Source: DATJSN01 sp035504095 | GTDB lineage: Bacteria; Planctomycetota; Phycisphaerae; WQYP01 | Reading direction: 5' to 3' | NCBI GenBank assembly: GCA_035504095.1 | Contig: DATJSN010000080.1 | Span: 1 to 32,651, forward strand | DNA: 32,651 bases | Part shown: piece by piece, positions 16,355 to 25,289 of the stretch | How positions within the stretch are numbered: the stretch's first letter is position 1 | Layout: every line of letters begins with the position of its first letter | The notes under the pieces: model-generated | The model's input: only the letters and a program-made list of their open reading frames with translations | Database searches by the model: none | Told to the model about the DNA's origin: nothing | Position numbers and translations under genes: made by a program

Positions 16355-17989
16355 ATGGCTAACCCTACACGAAAGTTCACCAGAATGATCAAAGGGCACG
16401 GTTTGCTGGCTGCGGTTGTTGCAGGTTTAGTTGCTTCCAGCGGCGTCGCGATGGCCGACACTACGTCCTCTGCTGCGACCACCACGACATCCACGAACAG
16501 CACGATTCAAACAGCACAGCTCGAAGCTCAAATCGAAGCTTTGCAAACCAAGGTGAATCAGCTTCAGGCGCAGCAGAATCAGCAAAACAATGATGCGACT
16601 CGCGAAGCTCAAATCACCGAGGTCGTCAAGCAGGTTCTTTCTGACGCCCAGTTCCGTTCGCAATACATGGATGACCAGTTACAGGCCGGCTACAACAAAG
16701 GCTTTTTCATCCAGACCGCCGACCAGGACTTCAAGCTGAATATCAACGGTCAATTACAATTCAGATATACCTACGCCAACGCTACCAATCCCAACAACCT
16801 GAGCCAATACAAGCCTGGTCCTACTGGGCCGGCATTCGGCCTTTCATGGGATCCGGGTCTTCCGGACACAGGCAACGTTTCCGGTTTTACTTGGCGCCGG
16901 GCTCGTATCATCTTTTCCGGTAACGTTTTTTCTCCCGATCTCTTTTTTAAGGTGATGGGCGATTTCGGCAGCACAAGTTCAACGAATAACGGCGGCAACT
17001 TCTCTATGCAGGACCTGTTTATCGGATATAAATTCGCTCCGTGGTTGCAGGTCAAAGGCGGTTCGATGCTGATCCCGTTCACCCACGTGGAATATATTTC
17101 CAGTGGTCTTGAATTCCCGGAATTTAATCCCATTGTCGACGCATTTGATCCGGTTCGCGCACAGGGCGTGAGCGTGTTTGGTGATATTATTCCTCACCAG
17201 ATGGATTACGAAGTCCAGGTCAACAACGGTCCTAAGACCAATACCACAGGCAATGATGCGGCGTTTGGTTCTACAACAAATGGCGATAACCGGCCGGCAT
17301 TTGCCGCGCGCTGGGAAATGTTCGACAGCGCCGATGCGGCAGATTTTACCAGCGAACCGGACATCAACTGGACCAAGAACCTCGAGTGGATGCTTGGATT
17401 TGCTTTCCTGTATGACTCTCAAAATCCCAATCATGAACTGTCATCCGATGGCAGCGGGGCCGTGACCTCGGAAGGAACTACAGGCGTGATCGTAGGTTTG
17501 AGTTCGCACAGAACGCCCGGTTTTATCAGTAATTACACACTCTCGGGCGATAATTACCGCGCAGAAGGCGATTTTACCCTTCACTGGCAAGGGCTATCGA
17601 TCAGCCCGGTCGTGTTCTATCAGCAGGTCAACGATAACGGCGGAACAACCGCGACCGCGGGCGGGTCAACTCAATCACTCTCAGCATATTACGGAACAAG
17701 CAGCGTCGGGGAGCTTGGCTATTACGTGCAGGGGGGCTACTTCCTCGTGCCGCACCAGTGGGAAATTGCCGCGAGTTTTGGCCAGCTTTACACACTGGGT
17801 GTGTCGGACGCGAATAACGCCGCAACGTACATTCAGGGTGGCATTAATTATTACCTGTTCGGCAACAACGCCAAGATTCAGGTTGCGGAAACCTATACGC
17901 CATTGGCGGCCTTTACCGATGCAAACTATGGTACTGCCCAAAATACCCGTGACTATATAACTCAAGTACAATTTCAGGTGGCGTTCTAA
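16355..17989 (+). CDS. OprO/OprP-family outer-membrane porin
   Basis: The 544-residue protein begins with a signal peptide (about 1-35, cut near VAMADT). A Gln-rich coiled coil (about 50-95) follows, of the kind that trimerises such porins, then a beta-barrel of alternating polar and aromatic strands ending in phenylalanine (QFQVAF), the outer-membrane assembly signal. FSPDLFFKVMGDFG and LQVKGGSMLIPF match phosphate-selective porin O/P proteins. In planctomycetes members of this family are numerous and some may carry other anions. An AGGAG site supports the start. Its position right behind a PhoBR pair points to phosphate uptake; specificity is not shown by the sequence. Confidence 0.85.
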   Translation: MANPTRKFTRMIKGHGLLAAVVAGLVASSGVAMADTTSSAATTTTSTNSTIQTAQLEAQIEALQTKVNQLQAQQNQQNNDATREAQITEVVKQVLSDAQFRSQYMDDQLQAGYNKGFFIQTADQDFKLNINGQLQFRYTYANATNPNNLSQYKPGPTGPAFGLSWDPGLPDTGNVSGFTWRRARIIFSGNVFSPDLFFKVMGDFGSTSSTNNGGNFSMQDLFIGYKFAPWLQVKGGSMLIPFTHVEYISSGLEFPEFNPIVDAFDPVRAQGVSVFGDIIPHQMDYEVQVNNGPKTNTTGNDAAFGSTTNGDNRPAFAARWEMFDSADAADFTSEPDINWTKNLEWMLGFAFLYDSQNPNHELSSDGSGAVTSEGTTGVIVGLSSHRTPGFISNYTLSGDNYRAEGDFTLHWQGLSISPVVFYQQVNDNGGTTATAGGSTQSLSAYYGTSSVGELGYYVQGGYFLVPHQWEIAASFGQLYTLGVSDANNAATYIQGGINYYLFGNNAKIQVAETYTPLAAFTDANYGTAQNTRDYITQVQFQVAF

Positions 17990-18030
17990 GTCGGCTAACC
18001 GGCCAATTAAACGGCCATTCTTCATAGCTT

Positions 18031-18070
18031 GAAGGTGAATCCGGACTTCCGGGTTCACCTTCTTTTTTTT
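18031..18070 (+). terminator. Rho-independent terminator of the porin gene
   Basis: GAAGGTGAA (18031-18039) pairs exactly with TTCACCTTC (18054-18062). The stem continues inward through CCGG (18041-18044) with CCGG (18049-18052), leaving an ACTT loop. Eight Ts follow at 18063-18070. It lies about 40 bases after the porin stop. Confidence 0.93.
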
Positions 18071-18102
18071 GTTTTGTTATTAGGATCAATTCCCGGTGTT
18101 CA

Positions 18103-18246
18103 TATAAAACTGCCGGCGGTCGCGTGGGATACAACCGCCGGCTTCGTGGGGGAGAAGGAAGGAACTATGTTGTCGGCAAGCCGTGGTAACCCACCGACAA
18201 CATTTAATTATACGCTGCTGATCAAGCGGGGTTCCTAATTTTTTTT
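18103..18246 (+). ncRNA. Candidate small structured RNA or leader between porin and esterase genes
   Basis: After the porin terminator two perfect 9-bp stems stand in series: GCCGGCGGT (18112-18120) with ACCGCCGGC (18134-18142), and TGTTGTCGG (18168-18176) with CCGACAACA (18194-18202). GGAAC at 18161-18165 can close the second stem by pairing with GTTCC at 18231-18235. A short CGCT/AGCG stem (18213-18228) lies inside it, and eight Ts run from 18239 to 18246. TATAAA at 18103-18108 could be a -10 element but has only a weak -35. The pattern fits a roughly 130-nt transcript with its own terminator; conservation is unknown. A 69-codon open frame across it overlaps the porin terminator and is probably not a gene. 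Confidence 0.35.
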
Positions 18247-18377
18247 AAAAAATTATAATTAATTGCAGCATTAAATCGTACGAAGAAATACTTATCATTG
18301 GTATATGATCATTTGCCTATTGATTCCATAGGTAATAAATTACTTACATCTCCGTTTTACTATTGCTCGGGAGTTTT

Positions 18378-19907
18378 ATGCTTCGGACTTTGTTTTTAGC
18401 GATATTGATGGCCTGCTTTTTTCCTGTGATCTGCAACCATAGTTTATTCGCGGCCATTTCAGTTTCTGGCATTTTCAGCGATCACATGGTTTTGCAGCAG
18501 AATATGCCGACTCATGTGTGGGGCTTGGCTGATCCGGGCGAAGGGATCACCATTTCTTTTGGGGATATAACTGCCCATGGGCAAGCCGATGGCCATGGTC
18601 AATGGTCAGCCCAGTTGCCGCCTGAACCTGCCGATTCTCAGCCGCGCGATCTAACCATTTCCGACGATTCCGATCACGTTGTCATTCACGATGTTCTGGT
18701 AGGGGAGGTATGGGTTTGTTCCGGGCAATCCAACATGGAATTTGCCATGGCCGGCGGCGGGCATCAGGCATGGACTCCCGGGGGACATCTGGAGCCTTTG
18801 GTAGCCTCCGCGAACAACCCGGAAATCCGATTATTTAAAGTCCCGCATGCGTTATATACGACGCCTTCGGAACAATTAAACGCCAAATGGGTGGTCTGTA
18901 CGCCCAAAAACGTCGCTGGTTTTTCGGCTGTGGGCTACTTATTTGGACGCGAATTGTCGCAGAAACTTAATGTCCCTGTGGGTCTTATTCAATCTACATG
19001 GGGCGGCACGCGCATTGAGCCATGGCTTTCACTGCAAGTATTTGAGAATACCCCGGAATTCAAGAAGGATTTGAACTGGATTCAGGCGGCGCCGCACGAG
19101 AATGGTCCGATTCCCGTTGTTACGACTCCCGCAAGATCTACTACGACCCATCCCGCCAGCATGTCTGCATTATCAAAAGCAAATACATGGAGCCGAGAAA
19201 GTCCAACGACGATATACAACGGCATGATTAATCCTCTGGTTCCTTACACCATTCGGGGGGTGATTTGGTACCAGGGGGAAAGCAACGTTTCAGAACGCGA
19301 TACAATCTACTTTCTTCATCTGGAAAGCCTGATTGATTCCTGGCGAAAAGTGTGGAACGAAGGCGATTTTCCATTTTATATCGTGCAGATCGCGCCTTAC
19401 GGTGGTTATCACGTGGGTTCGACTTACGAACCATTGATCTGGGAAGCTCAGGAACAGGCGGCTCAAAAAATTCCGAATACGGGAATCGCCTCAACGATGG
19501 ACATCGGCAATTTGATCAACATCCACCCCGCCGACAAAATCGATGTCGCCCATCGTCTGGCCTTGTGGGCTTTGGCCAAAACTTATGGACAAACTGACCT
19601 TGTTTATTCAGGACCGATTTATAAATCGATGGAAGTGGATCACAACAAAATCATTATCCATTTTGATGATGTTGGGGGAGGGCTGGTTTCGCGTGATGGA
19701 AAACCGCTCAATTGGTTTGAGATTGCCGGAGCTGACCGGAAATTTGTGCCGGCGCAGGCACAAATTGTGGGGGACACAGTAGTTGTTGAATCTGAATCTG
19801 TTGTGAACCCGGTTGCCGTTCGTTTTGGTTGGAGCGATGTAGCCGAACCAAATCTGATGAATAAAGAAGGTCTTCCCGCGCTGCCATTCCGCACAGACCA
19901 GTGGTGA
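18378..19907 (+). CDS. Secreted sialate O-acetylesterase-like SGNH/SASA esterase
   Basis: The 509-residue protein has a signal peptide (about 1-30), a beta-rich N-terminal domain (FSDHMVLQQNMPTHVWG) and a SASA esterase domain. S118 in the SGQSNMEF block is the nucleophile, VIWYQGESNV is the oxyanion block, and H383 in INIHPADK completes the dyad. Such enzymes remove acetyl groups from sugars outside the cell or in the periplasm; the substrate need not be sialic acid, and in planctomycetes plant or algal polysaccharides are plausible. I chose ATG 18378 because GGGAG stands five bases before it; a TTG at 18363 is in frame but lacks a site. No partner hydrolase gene is adjacent. Confidence 0.85.
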   Translation: MLRTLFLAILMACFFPVICNHSLFAAISVSGIFSDHMVLQQNMPTHVWGLADPGEGITISFGDITAHGQADGHGQWSAQLPPEPADSQPRDLTISDDSDHVVIHDVLVGEVWVCSGQSNMEFAMAGGGHQAWTPGGHLEPLVASANNPEIRLFKVPHALYTTPSEQLNAKWVVCTPKNVAGFSAVGYLFGRELSQKLNVPVGLIQSTWGGTRIEPWLSLQVFENTPEFKKDLNWIQAAPHENGPIPVVTTPARSTTTHPASMSALSKANTWSRESPTTIYNGMINPLVPYTIRGVIWYQGESNVSERDTIYFLHLESLIDSWRKVWNEGDFPFYIVQIAPYGGYHVGSTYEPLIWEAQEQAAQKIPNTGIASTMDIGNLINIHPADKIDVAHRLALWALAKTYGQTDLVYSGPIYKSMEVDHNKIIIHFDDVGGGLVSRDGKPLNWFEIAGADRKFVPAQAQIVGDTVVVESESVVNPVAVRFGWSDVAEPNLMNKEGLPALPFRTDQW

Positions 19908-20002
19908 AAAATTCGTAACTCATTTACTCTATGAGTGCCATACCAATTAAATATTCGTTACAATGATCATTATATTTGCTAATATAAAAAGACGATTTAA
20001 AC

Positions 20003-20030
20003 TTGACATTTCAAATGAACATTTTAAAAT
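20003..20030 (+). promoter_or_regulatory. Sigma70-type promoter of the tetR-efflux operon
   Basis: A perfect TTGACA at 20003-20008 and TAAAAT at 20025-20030 are separated by 16 bases, 38 bases before the tetR start codon. It is the best promoter match in the window. The rest of the 160-base gap after the esterase is A/T-rich; I see no terminator there. Confidence 0.7.
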
Positions 20031-20031
20031 G
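20020..20031. promoter_or_regulatory. Palindrome over the -10 box, candidate TetR operator
   Basis: CATTTTAAAATG is a perfect 12-bp palindrome that covers the -10 element of the promoter just described, where a TetR-family dimer would block transcription. A second palindrome, AATGATCATT, lies about 50 bases upstream. Autorepression is typical for this regulator family; binding here is inferred from position alone. Confidence 0.4.
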
Positions 20032-20067
20032 GTAATTCAAGTGTATTGCCTCAGGGGGGAAACATAA

Positions 20068-20754
20068 ATGTCGCGGACTATGATCGATTCAACAGATCGT
20101 GATTCAACACGCAAACGGTTGCTGGAAGCTGCAGGCGAGGTTTTCGCCGATCACGGTTTTCACGCCGCCACGATTCAATTGATTTGCCAAAAGGCCGGCG
20201 CCAATATCGCCGCCGTCAACTACTACTTTGGATCCAAAGAAAATTTATATTACGAGACGATCAAATTCGGCCGTTCCAAGACGGCCAGTCTGGATTCCGC
20301 GCTGCCGCCGGAATTGTCGACAGATGATCCTGAAAAAGCACTGCGACAATTTATTCGGGCTTATCTGGATGCGTTATTATCCACCGAACGGCCAAAGTGG
20401 CTGTTGCGCATCATGGCGCGGGAATTTATTGAGCCAACCCCCGCACTCGATCGCTTTATTGAAGATGTGATCCAGCCGTGGATGGGCCGATTAACACAAA
20501 TTGTCGCCACGTTCAGTCCCGCCAAATTACCCGAGCGACAATTGAACCTGATTGCTCAAAGTGTGGTGGGGCAGTGTCATTTTTTCTTCAAATGCCAGGC
20601 GGTTATTCTTCGCTTGCGTGGGAAAGATGTAAAAGATGGATACGATTCTTCGGATATAGATGAGTTTGAAAAACATGTAACGGCATTTTCCATTGGAGGA
20701 ATACGGTCCTTAATTGGTCAGACCACTGCGGACAAGATACACAGGAGTAACTGA
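20068..20754 (+). CDS. TetR-family regulator, CecR-like
   Basis: The 228-residue protein has an N-terminal TetR helix-turn-helix (about 12-60) with the typical LLEAAGEVFADHGFHAATIQ and NYYFGSKENLYYE stretches. A helical ligand domain of the CecR/DUF1956 type follows (PKWLLRIMAREFIEP, LNLIAQSVVGQCHFF). In Escherichia coli CecR controls membrane export genes. GGGGG seven bases before the ATG marks the start. It lies two bases before the efflux adaptor gene, so it most likely represses its own operon until a toxic compound binds. Confidence 0.88.
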   Translation: MSRTMIDSTDRDSTRKRLLEAAGEVFADHGFHAATIQLICQKAGANIAAVNYYFGSKENLYYETIKFGRSKTASLDSALPPELSTDDPEKALRQFIRAYLDALLSTERPKWLLRIMAREFIEPTPALDRFIEDVIQPWMGRLTQIVATFSPAKLPERQLNLIAQSVVGQCHFFFKCQAVILRLRGKDVKDGYDSSDIDEFEKHVTAFSIGGIRSLIGQTTADKIHRSN

Positions 20755-20756
20755 TA

Positions 20757-22031
20757 ATGGATACACAAACGCCGACAATAGAACCCCCAAAAATGGAACC
20801 TCCTAAAGCTGCTCCGGCCGCCCCCAGCAGCCGCACCACGGAACCATCTCGTCCGGCGGCAGCGCCGGCGCCGGCCGGAGCGGCGGCTCAATCACCGGCG
20901 AATGGAGAACGCCGTAAGAAAGTATTTCTTATCGGAGGCGGAATCCTTCTGGTGCTTGGCCTGGCGCTGGGCGTTCCATGGTATCTGCACGCACAAAAGT
21001 ATCAATCCACTGACGATGCATTTATTACTTCCGATGTTACTTATGTAAGTCCGCGCGTGGCTGCGCAAGTGATTAAAGTTTTGATCAACGATAATCAATC
21101 GGTTAAAGCCGGCGATCTGCTGGTGCAATTGGATCCTTCAGACTACCAGACGCAAGTTGACAATCTTCAAGCGCAGCTTGATCAGGCAAAAGCCGCCAGT
21201 GATGCCAGCGCTTACGAACTCTCACAGACGCAGCAAAGCGCTGTTGCCACGCTCCGACAAGCTCAGGCGGCTGTAGCTTCTGCTCAAGCGGATTTGGCCC
21301 GTGCTCAGGCACAATTGCTGGCCGATCAGGCCGAGGCCTTAAAAGCCTCCAACGATTACAAACGATATTCTTCCCTCTTGGCCACTGGTGATGTAACACC
21401 GAGCCAGGTCGATCAATATCGCGCCGCTGCCGTAAGTGCGCAAGCAATCGTTGACGCCGACATAAAAACCATTGCCGCCCGGCAAGCCGACATCGCCCAG
21501 GCCCAGGCCCAGCTGCAGGCGGTCAATGTTGTCCCTCAACAGGTTGGACAGAAAAAGAGCAACTACAACAGTGCCACGGCCCGAGTCGCGCAAATTGCGG
21601 CCGAACTGGCCCAGGCTAAGCTCAATCTTTCTTACTGCAATATCTACGCCGTTGTTGACGGCTATGTGACCGGAAAAAACGTCGAACCCGGCGATTATGT
21701 TACCCCAGGCCAGAATCTGCTGGGTCTTGTGCAGCCTGATATGTGGGTCGTCGCCAACTTCAAGGAAACACAATTAACTTACATGACACCGGGCGATCCA
21801 GTGACGATCAGGGTGGATGCATATCCCGACGTCAGGCTTGATGGTTATGTCCAAAGCATACAGGCTGGAACCGGCGCGGCGTTCAGTTTGCTTCCGCCGG
21901 AAAATGCCACAGGTAATTATGTAAAGGTAGTCCAGCGTATTCCCGTGAAAATCCTGTTCAAGGATTTACCGCAAAATCTGCCTTATCTGTCAGTGGGAAT
22001 GTCCGTTGAACCCGAGGTAAAAGTGCGGTGA
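20757..22031 (+). CDS. emrA: HlyD/EmrA-family membrane fusion protein of a multidrug efflux pump
   Basis: This 424-residue adaptor has a Pro/Ala-rich cytoplasmic head (about 1-58), one membrane helix (about 60-80), the EmrA start of the lipoyl half (YQSTDDAFITSDVTYVSPRV), and a long Ala/Gln-rich coiled-coil hairpin (about 125-275). The second lipoyl half and the beta barrel with TYMTPGDPVTIRVDAYPD follow. It bridges the inner-membrane transporter to the outer-membrane channel. It starts three bases after tetR with an AGGAG site, and its stop overlaps the next start in GTGA. The gene name describes the type; substrate is unknown. Confidence 0.9.
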   Translation: MDTQTPTIEPPKMEPPKAAPAAPSSRTTEPSRPAAAPAPAGAAAQSPANGERRKKVFLIGGGILLVLGLALGVPWYLHAQKYQSTDDAFITSDVTYVSPRVAAQVIKVLINDNQSVKAGDLLVQLDPSDYQTQVDNLQAQLDQAKAASDASAYELSQTQQSAVATLRQAQAAVASAQADLARAQAQLLADQAEALKASNDYKRYSSLLATGDVTPSQVDQYRAAAVSAQAIVDADIKTIAARQADIAQAQAQLQAVNVVPQQVGQKKSNYNSATARVAQIAAELAQAKLNLSYCNIYAVVDGYVTGKNVEPGDYVTPGQNLLGLVQPDMWVVANFKETQLTYMTPGDPVTIRVDAYPDVRLDGYVQSIQAGTGAAFSLLPPENATGNYVKVVQRIPVKILFKDLPQNLPYLSVGMSVEPEVKVR

Positions 22032-23626
22032 GCGCAGCGGCTTTTAATTCCGGTTCGATTGCAGCCAGGTCCGGCCCGCGACCGGTTAATCCATGGATTA
22101 TTGCGCCGCTCGTCGCATTGGCGGCGTTCATGGAAGTGCTCGATACCACCATTGCCAACGTGGCCTTGCCGCATATCGCCGGCAACATGGCCACAACGGT
22201 TGATGAGAGTACGTGGGTGCTCACCAGCTATCTGGTGGCGAACGCCATAGTACTTCCTTTAAACGGATTTTTATCCGCTCTATTCGGCAGAAAAAGATAT
22301 TTCATGCTTTGCGTTATTATTTTTACCATCAGTTCACTTTTATGCGGACTGGCGCCGAATTTTCAAATGCTTATTTTCTTCCGCATAATCCAGGGGCTGG
22401 GTGGTGGGGGCCTGCAGCCGGGCGCTCAGGCCATTCTTCGCGATACTTTTCCCGTGGAAAAAATAGGCGCGGCCATGGCGGTCTACGGTATTGTGGCGGT
22501 AGTAGGCCCGATCCTTGGTCCGCTATTGGGCGGCTGGATCACGGATAGTTTTTCATGGCGCTGGTGTTTTTTGATCAATGTGCCTATCGGCATTGTCACA
22601 TTGTATCTTTTGATGCTGCTGTTAACCGATCCGCCGCATCAACGCCGCATTAAACTTAAGGAAACAGGTTTTGATTATATCGGCCTGAGTTTTCTGGTGA
22701 TCGGCGTTGCCAGCCTGCAAATCATGCTCGATAAGGGCCAGGACGCCGACTGGTTTAATTCGAATCTGATTCGTGTCCTGGCATTGCTGGCCGTGATCGG
22801 CATGTTATGTTTTTTCGTTTGGGAATGGTTTGAAAAACACCCGATTGTGGATTTGCGATTGCTTGAGGAGCGCAATTTCGGCCTGGCCACGCTGGGCATG
22901 TTCATTTTCGGCGGCATACTTTACGGCAGCACGACGCTGCTTCCGCTAATGATGCAGACGCTGATGGGCTACAACGCCAGTCTGGCCGGAGAAGTACTGG
23001 CGCCTGGTGGTGTTGCGGTGTTGTGTTTAATGCCACTGATCGGATTTCTTATACCTCGCGTGCAAACACGCTGGTTAATTATTATTGCGGTGTTAATCAA
23101 CGTTACCGCATTGGTCATGATGTCGTGGCTGAACCTGCAGACCGATTTTTTCAGCCTGGTCTTGTGCCGGTTTGTACAGGGTCTTGGTCTGGCCTTTCTG
23201 TTTGTGCCGTTCAACACCGCCGCATTCGGTTTTGTGCCGCCTGCACGCGTCAGCGATGCTTCAGGCATTATCAACTTGGCGCGCAATCTCGGTGGGAGCT
23301 TTGGTATTTCCCTGACCAATGCTTATGTCCGTCAAATGGCACAGACGCACCAGAATTTCCTCGCGGCAAATATCAGCCCCCTGAATCCTGCGTATCAGAA
23401 TTCGCTCAATAATATGAGCGCGGCCTTAATGCGTTCCGGTGAAGCATCGTCATCAGCCCATGCCACGGCACAGTCGATGATTTATAACCTGGTCCAGAGC
23501 CAGGCAGGCGTACTGGCGTATTTGGATGCCTTCAAGGTTCTGGCCGCATTTTTTCTGATTGTTATTCCTGTTGCTTTGTTATTGCGTACACCGTCGTTTA
23601 AAAGCCGCCCTGTGATGAAAGAATAA
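22028..23626 (+). CDS. emrB: EmrB/QacA-type (DHA2) drug:proton antiporter
   Basis: The 532-residue protein has 14 helices, typical of DHA2 major facilitator transporters. Motif D1 is visible as LDTTIANVALPHIAG near residue 40, the GRKRYF loop near 88-93 is motif A, and GPILGPLLGGWITD is motif C, which marks antiporters. It would expel drugs or fatty-acid-like compounds using the proton gradient. It begins with GTG overlapping the adaptor stop, so the pair is coupled. A TolC-like gene follows 25 bases later, making a complete envelope-spanning pump. Confidence 0.92.
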   Translation: MSAAAFNSGSIAARSGPRPVNPWIIAPLVALAAFMEVLDTTIANVALPHIAGNMATTVDESTWVLTSYLVANAIVLPLNGFLSALFGRKRYFMLCVIIFTISSLLCGLAPNFQMLIFFRIIQGLGGGGLQPGAQAILRDTFPVEKIGAAMAVYGIVAVVGPILGPLLGGWITDSFSWRWCFLINVPIGIVTLYLLMLLLTDPPHQRRIKLKETGFDYIGLSFLVIGVASLQIMLDKGQDADWFNSNLIRVLALLAVIGMLCFFVWEWFEKHPIVDLRLLEERNFGLATLGMFIFGGILYGSTTLLPLMMQTLMGYNASLAGEVLAPGGVAVLCLMPLIGFLIPRVQTRWLIIIAVLINVTALVMMSWLNLQTDFFSLVLCRFVQGLGLAFLFVPFNTAAFGFVPPARVSDASGIINLARNLGGSFGISLTNAYVRQMAQTHQNFLAANISPLNPAYQNSLNNMSAALMRSGEASSSAHATAQSMIYNLVQSQAGVLAYLDAFKVLAAFFLIVIPVALLLRTPSFKSRPVMKE

Positions 23627-23651
23627 AGCCTGAATGTCAGGAGGATAGATA

Positions 23652-25079
23652 ATGAATACCAAAAAATGTTTTTCGCTGATTGCCGCCGCGGCTTTATTGA
23701 TCGCCGGCGGATGCGTCGATCAACGGGAAGAAGTCGCGCATTACGAGACAGTTTTGCACAACCAGCCTCCGACGACCCAGCCGGTTGAGGCGCCGAAAAA
23801 TCTCACGCTTGCCGAAGCCATGCGGATGGCCAATGAGAATAATGAGCAACTGGCGATTTCCGGTGAAGATTATCTGCAGGCTTTAATCGCGGTTAACCGG
23901 GCATTTGCCACATTTTTGCCCAGCGTCAGCATTGGCGCCGAGGATTACCAGGCTAAAGGGTATACCGTTCCATCTTCAATTCCCTTTCCAAATTTCACCC
24001 AGATCTTTCAAAATTGGTATTTTAATGCCCCATTGCAAACGCAACTTAACGTGAACGTACTGCGGGATGCCACGGCGGTTTCGGCGGCGGACATATATTC
24101 CACCGAGAGCAAAGACCTGCTGCTGGATATGCAGGCCAACATTCTGCTGGAGACGGCGCAAACTTATTACCAGGTACTCTCCGACGAACACTCGGTCAAG
24201 GTTCTCAAGGATACACTTGCGGTTCAGCAGGCTAATGTAGCGACCATGCAGCGTGAAGAAAAAGCAGGCATCGTACTGCGCCTGGATGTTTTGCAATCCA
24301 TAGCCCAGGCCGCACAGACCCAGAGCGATCTTACAGGTGCGGAACATGACGTTCTAAACGGCCGCGCAACGCTGGCCTTTCTGATCGGCGTGCCTTCACT
24401 GGATTCTGTCCAACTGGTTGACGGTTTTCAGACGCCGAACAAGATTCCGGATATGGATCAAATGGAACGAATCGCATATACACAGCGGGAAGATCTGATG
24501 GCCGCCTCATCCGCGGTGGAAGTTGCACAAAAAAATCTCTCCGCGGCTTATGAGGAATTTGCACCTACGATCTCGATCAACTTTAATACATTTCTTTTCA
24601 GGCAACAGTTTCCATCCGATCAATGGTGGACGGGATTATTTAGTGTGAATATGCCTCTGTTTGAAGGAGGGATGATTTATGCCGATATTCGCAATGCTTA
24701 TTCCAGGCTTCGCCAGGCTCAATTGCAGCAGCACTATCTGGCTCGTCAGGTTCTTGAGCAGGTAAAGATCTCCCGTGACAACTGGCTTAATAGCGTTCAA
24801 CAGGCGAATAATTTTTATATCGAAATGACCGCGGCAGTGGCCGCATGGAAACAGGCACAGCATTCATACAGTGTGGGTTTGGCGACCAATCTGGACGTGA
24901 TTACCGCCCAAGATCAGGCTTTAAACGCCCAACTGGCCTATGTGAGGGCTATCTATGCTGAGCGGACCGATATGCTCGACATGGTGCGCGAAATCGGCGG
25001 CCTCACATACGCAACGCTCGACAATATCAGTCAGACTGGGACGATCTCGTGGACTTCGCTGGCGGATAATTCGCAATAA
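23652..25079 (+). CDS. TolC-like outer-membrane efflux lipoprotein
   Basis: The 475-residue protein starts with a lipoprotein signal (LLIAGGC, with C21 the predicted lipidated cysteine). Two repeats of the outer-membrane efflux protein family follow, seen as LTLAEAMRMANENNEQL, then RLDVLQSIAQAAQTQSDL (first half) and NLDVITAQDQALNAQLAYV (second half). Trimers form an outer-membrane channel with a periplasmic alpha barrel. AGGAGG six bases before ATG supports the start. It completes the emrA-emrB set. No terminator is obvious directly after it. Confidence 0.9.
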   Translation: MNTKKCFSLIAAAALLIAGGCVDQREEVAHYETVLHNQPPTTQPVEAPKNLTLAEAMRMANENNEQLAISGEDYLQALIAVNRAFATFLPSVSIGAEDYQAKGYTVPSSIPFPNFTQIFQNWYFNAPLQTQLNVNVLRDATAVSAADIYSTESKDLLLDMQANILLETAQTYYQVLSDEHSVKVLKDTLAVQQANVATMQREEKAGIVLRLDVLQSIAQAAQTQSDLTGAEHDVLNGRATLAFLIGVPSLDSVQLVDGFQTPNKIPDMDQMERIAYTQREDLMAASSAVEVAQKNLSAAYEEFAPTISINFNTFLFRQQFPSDQWWTGLFSVNMPLFEGGMIYADIRNAYSRLRQAQLQQHYLARQVLEQVKISRDNWLNSVQQANNFYIEMTAAVAAWKQAQHSYSVGLATNLDVITAQDQALNAQLAYVRAIYAERTDMLDMVREIGGLTYATLDNISQTGTISWTSLADNSQ

Positions 25080-25106
25080 AGAACAAAAAGATTTAGTAAA
25101 GATTAT

Positions 25107-25281
25107 CCGGACCTAAGAGCCGATATGATTTATATGTGCGGAAATGCATGTTTTTTTAATTTCCGTCACGAAATGGTGTGGTCCGGGGATAAGACCTGTC
25201 CCGAGCTAGCACTTCATGTATGTTCGCTTTGAACTGCGGTCATTTTTAAACAGCTGCCAGAGGCAGCCTCGTGCATTGAGG
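25107..25281 (+). promoter_or_regulatory. Structured 5' leader with hidden ribosome site before the methyltransferase
   Basis: CCGGACC (25107-25113) pairs exactly with GGTCCGG (25180-25186). Inside this, CGGAAAT (25139-25145) pairs with ATTTCCG (25159-25165), and a weak ATAT/ATAT stem lies at 25123-25135, so a three-way junction is possible. Further on, GCTGCC (25253-25258) pairs with GGCAGC (25262-25267), and CCTC (25267-25270) pairs with GAGG (25278-25281). That last GAGG is the ribosome site of the gene starting at 25290. It does not match a riboswitch class I can name. Confidence 0.4.
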
Positions 25282-25289
25282 AGAAATGG

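Noticed and set aside
18029..18238. 69-codon frame with a hydrophobic start after the porin
   Set aside because: Its first codons lie inside the porin terminator stem and the rest covers two GC-rich hairpins; no ribosome site.
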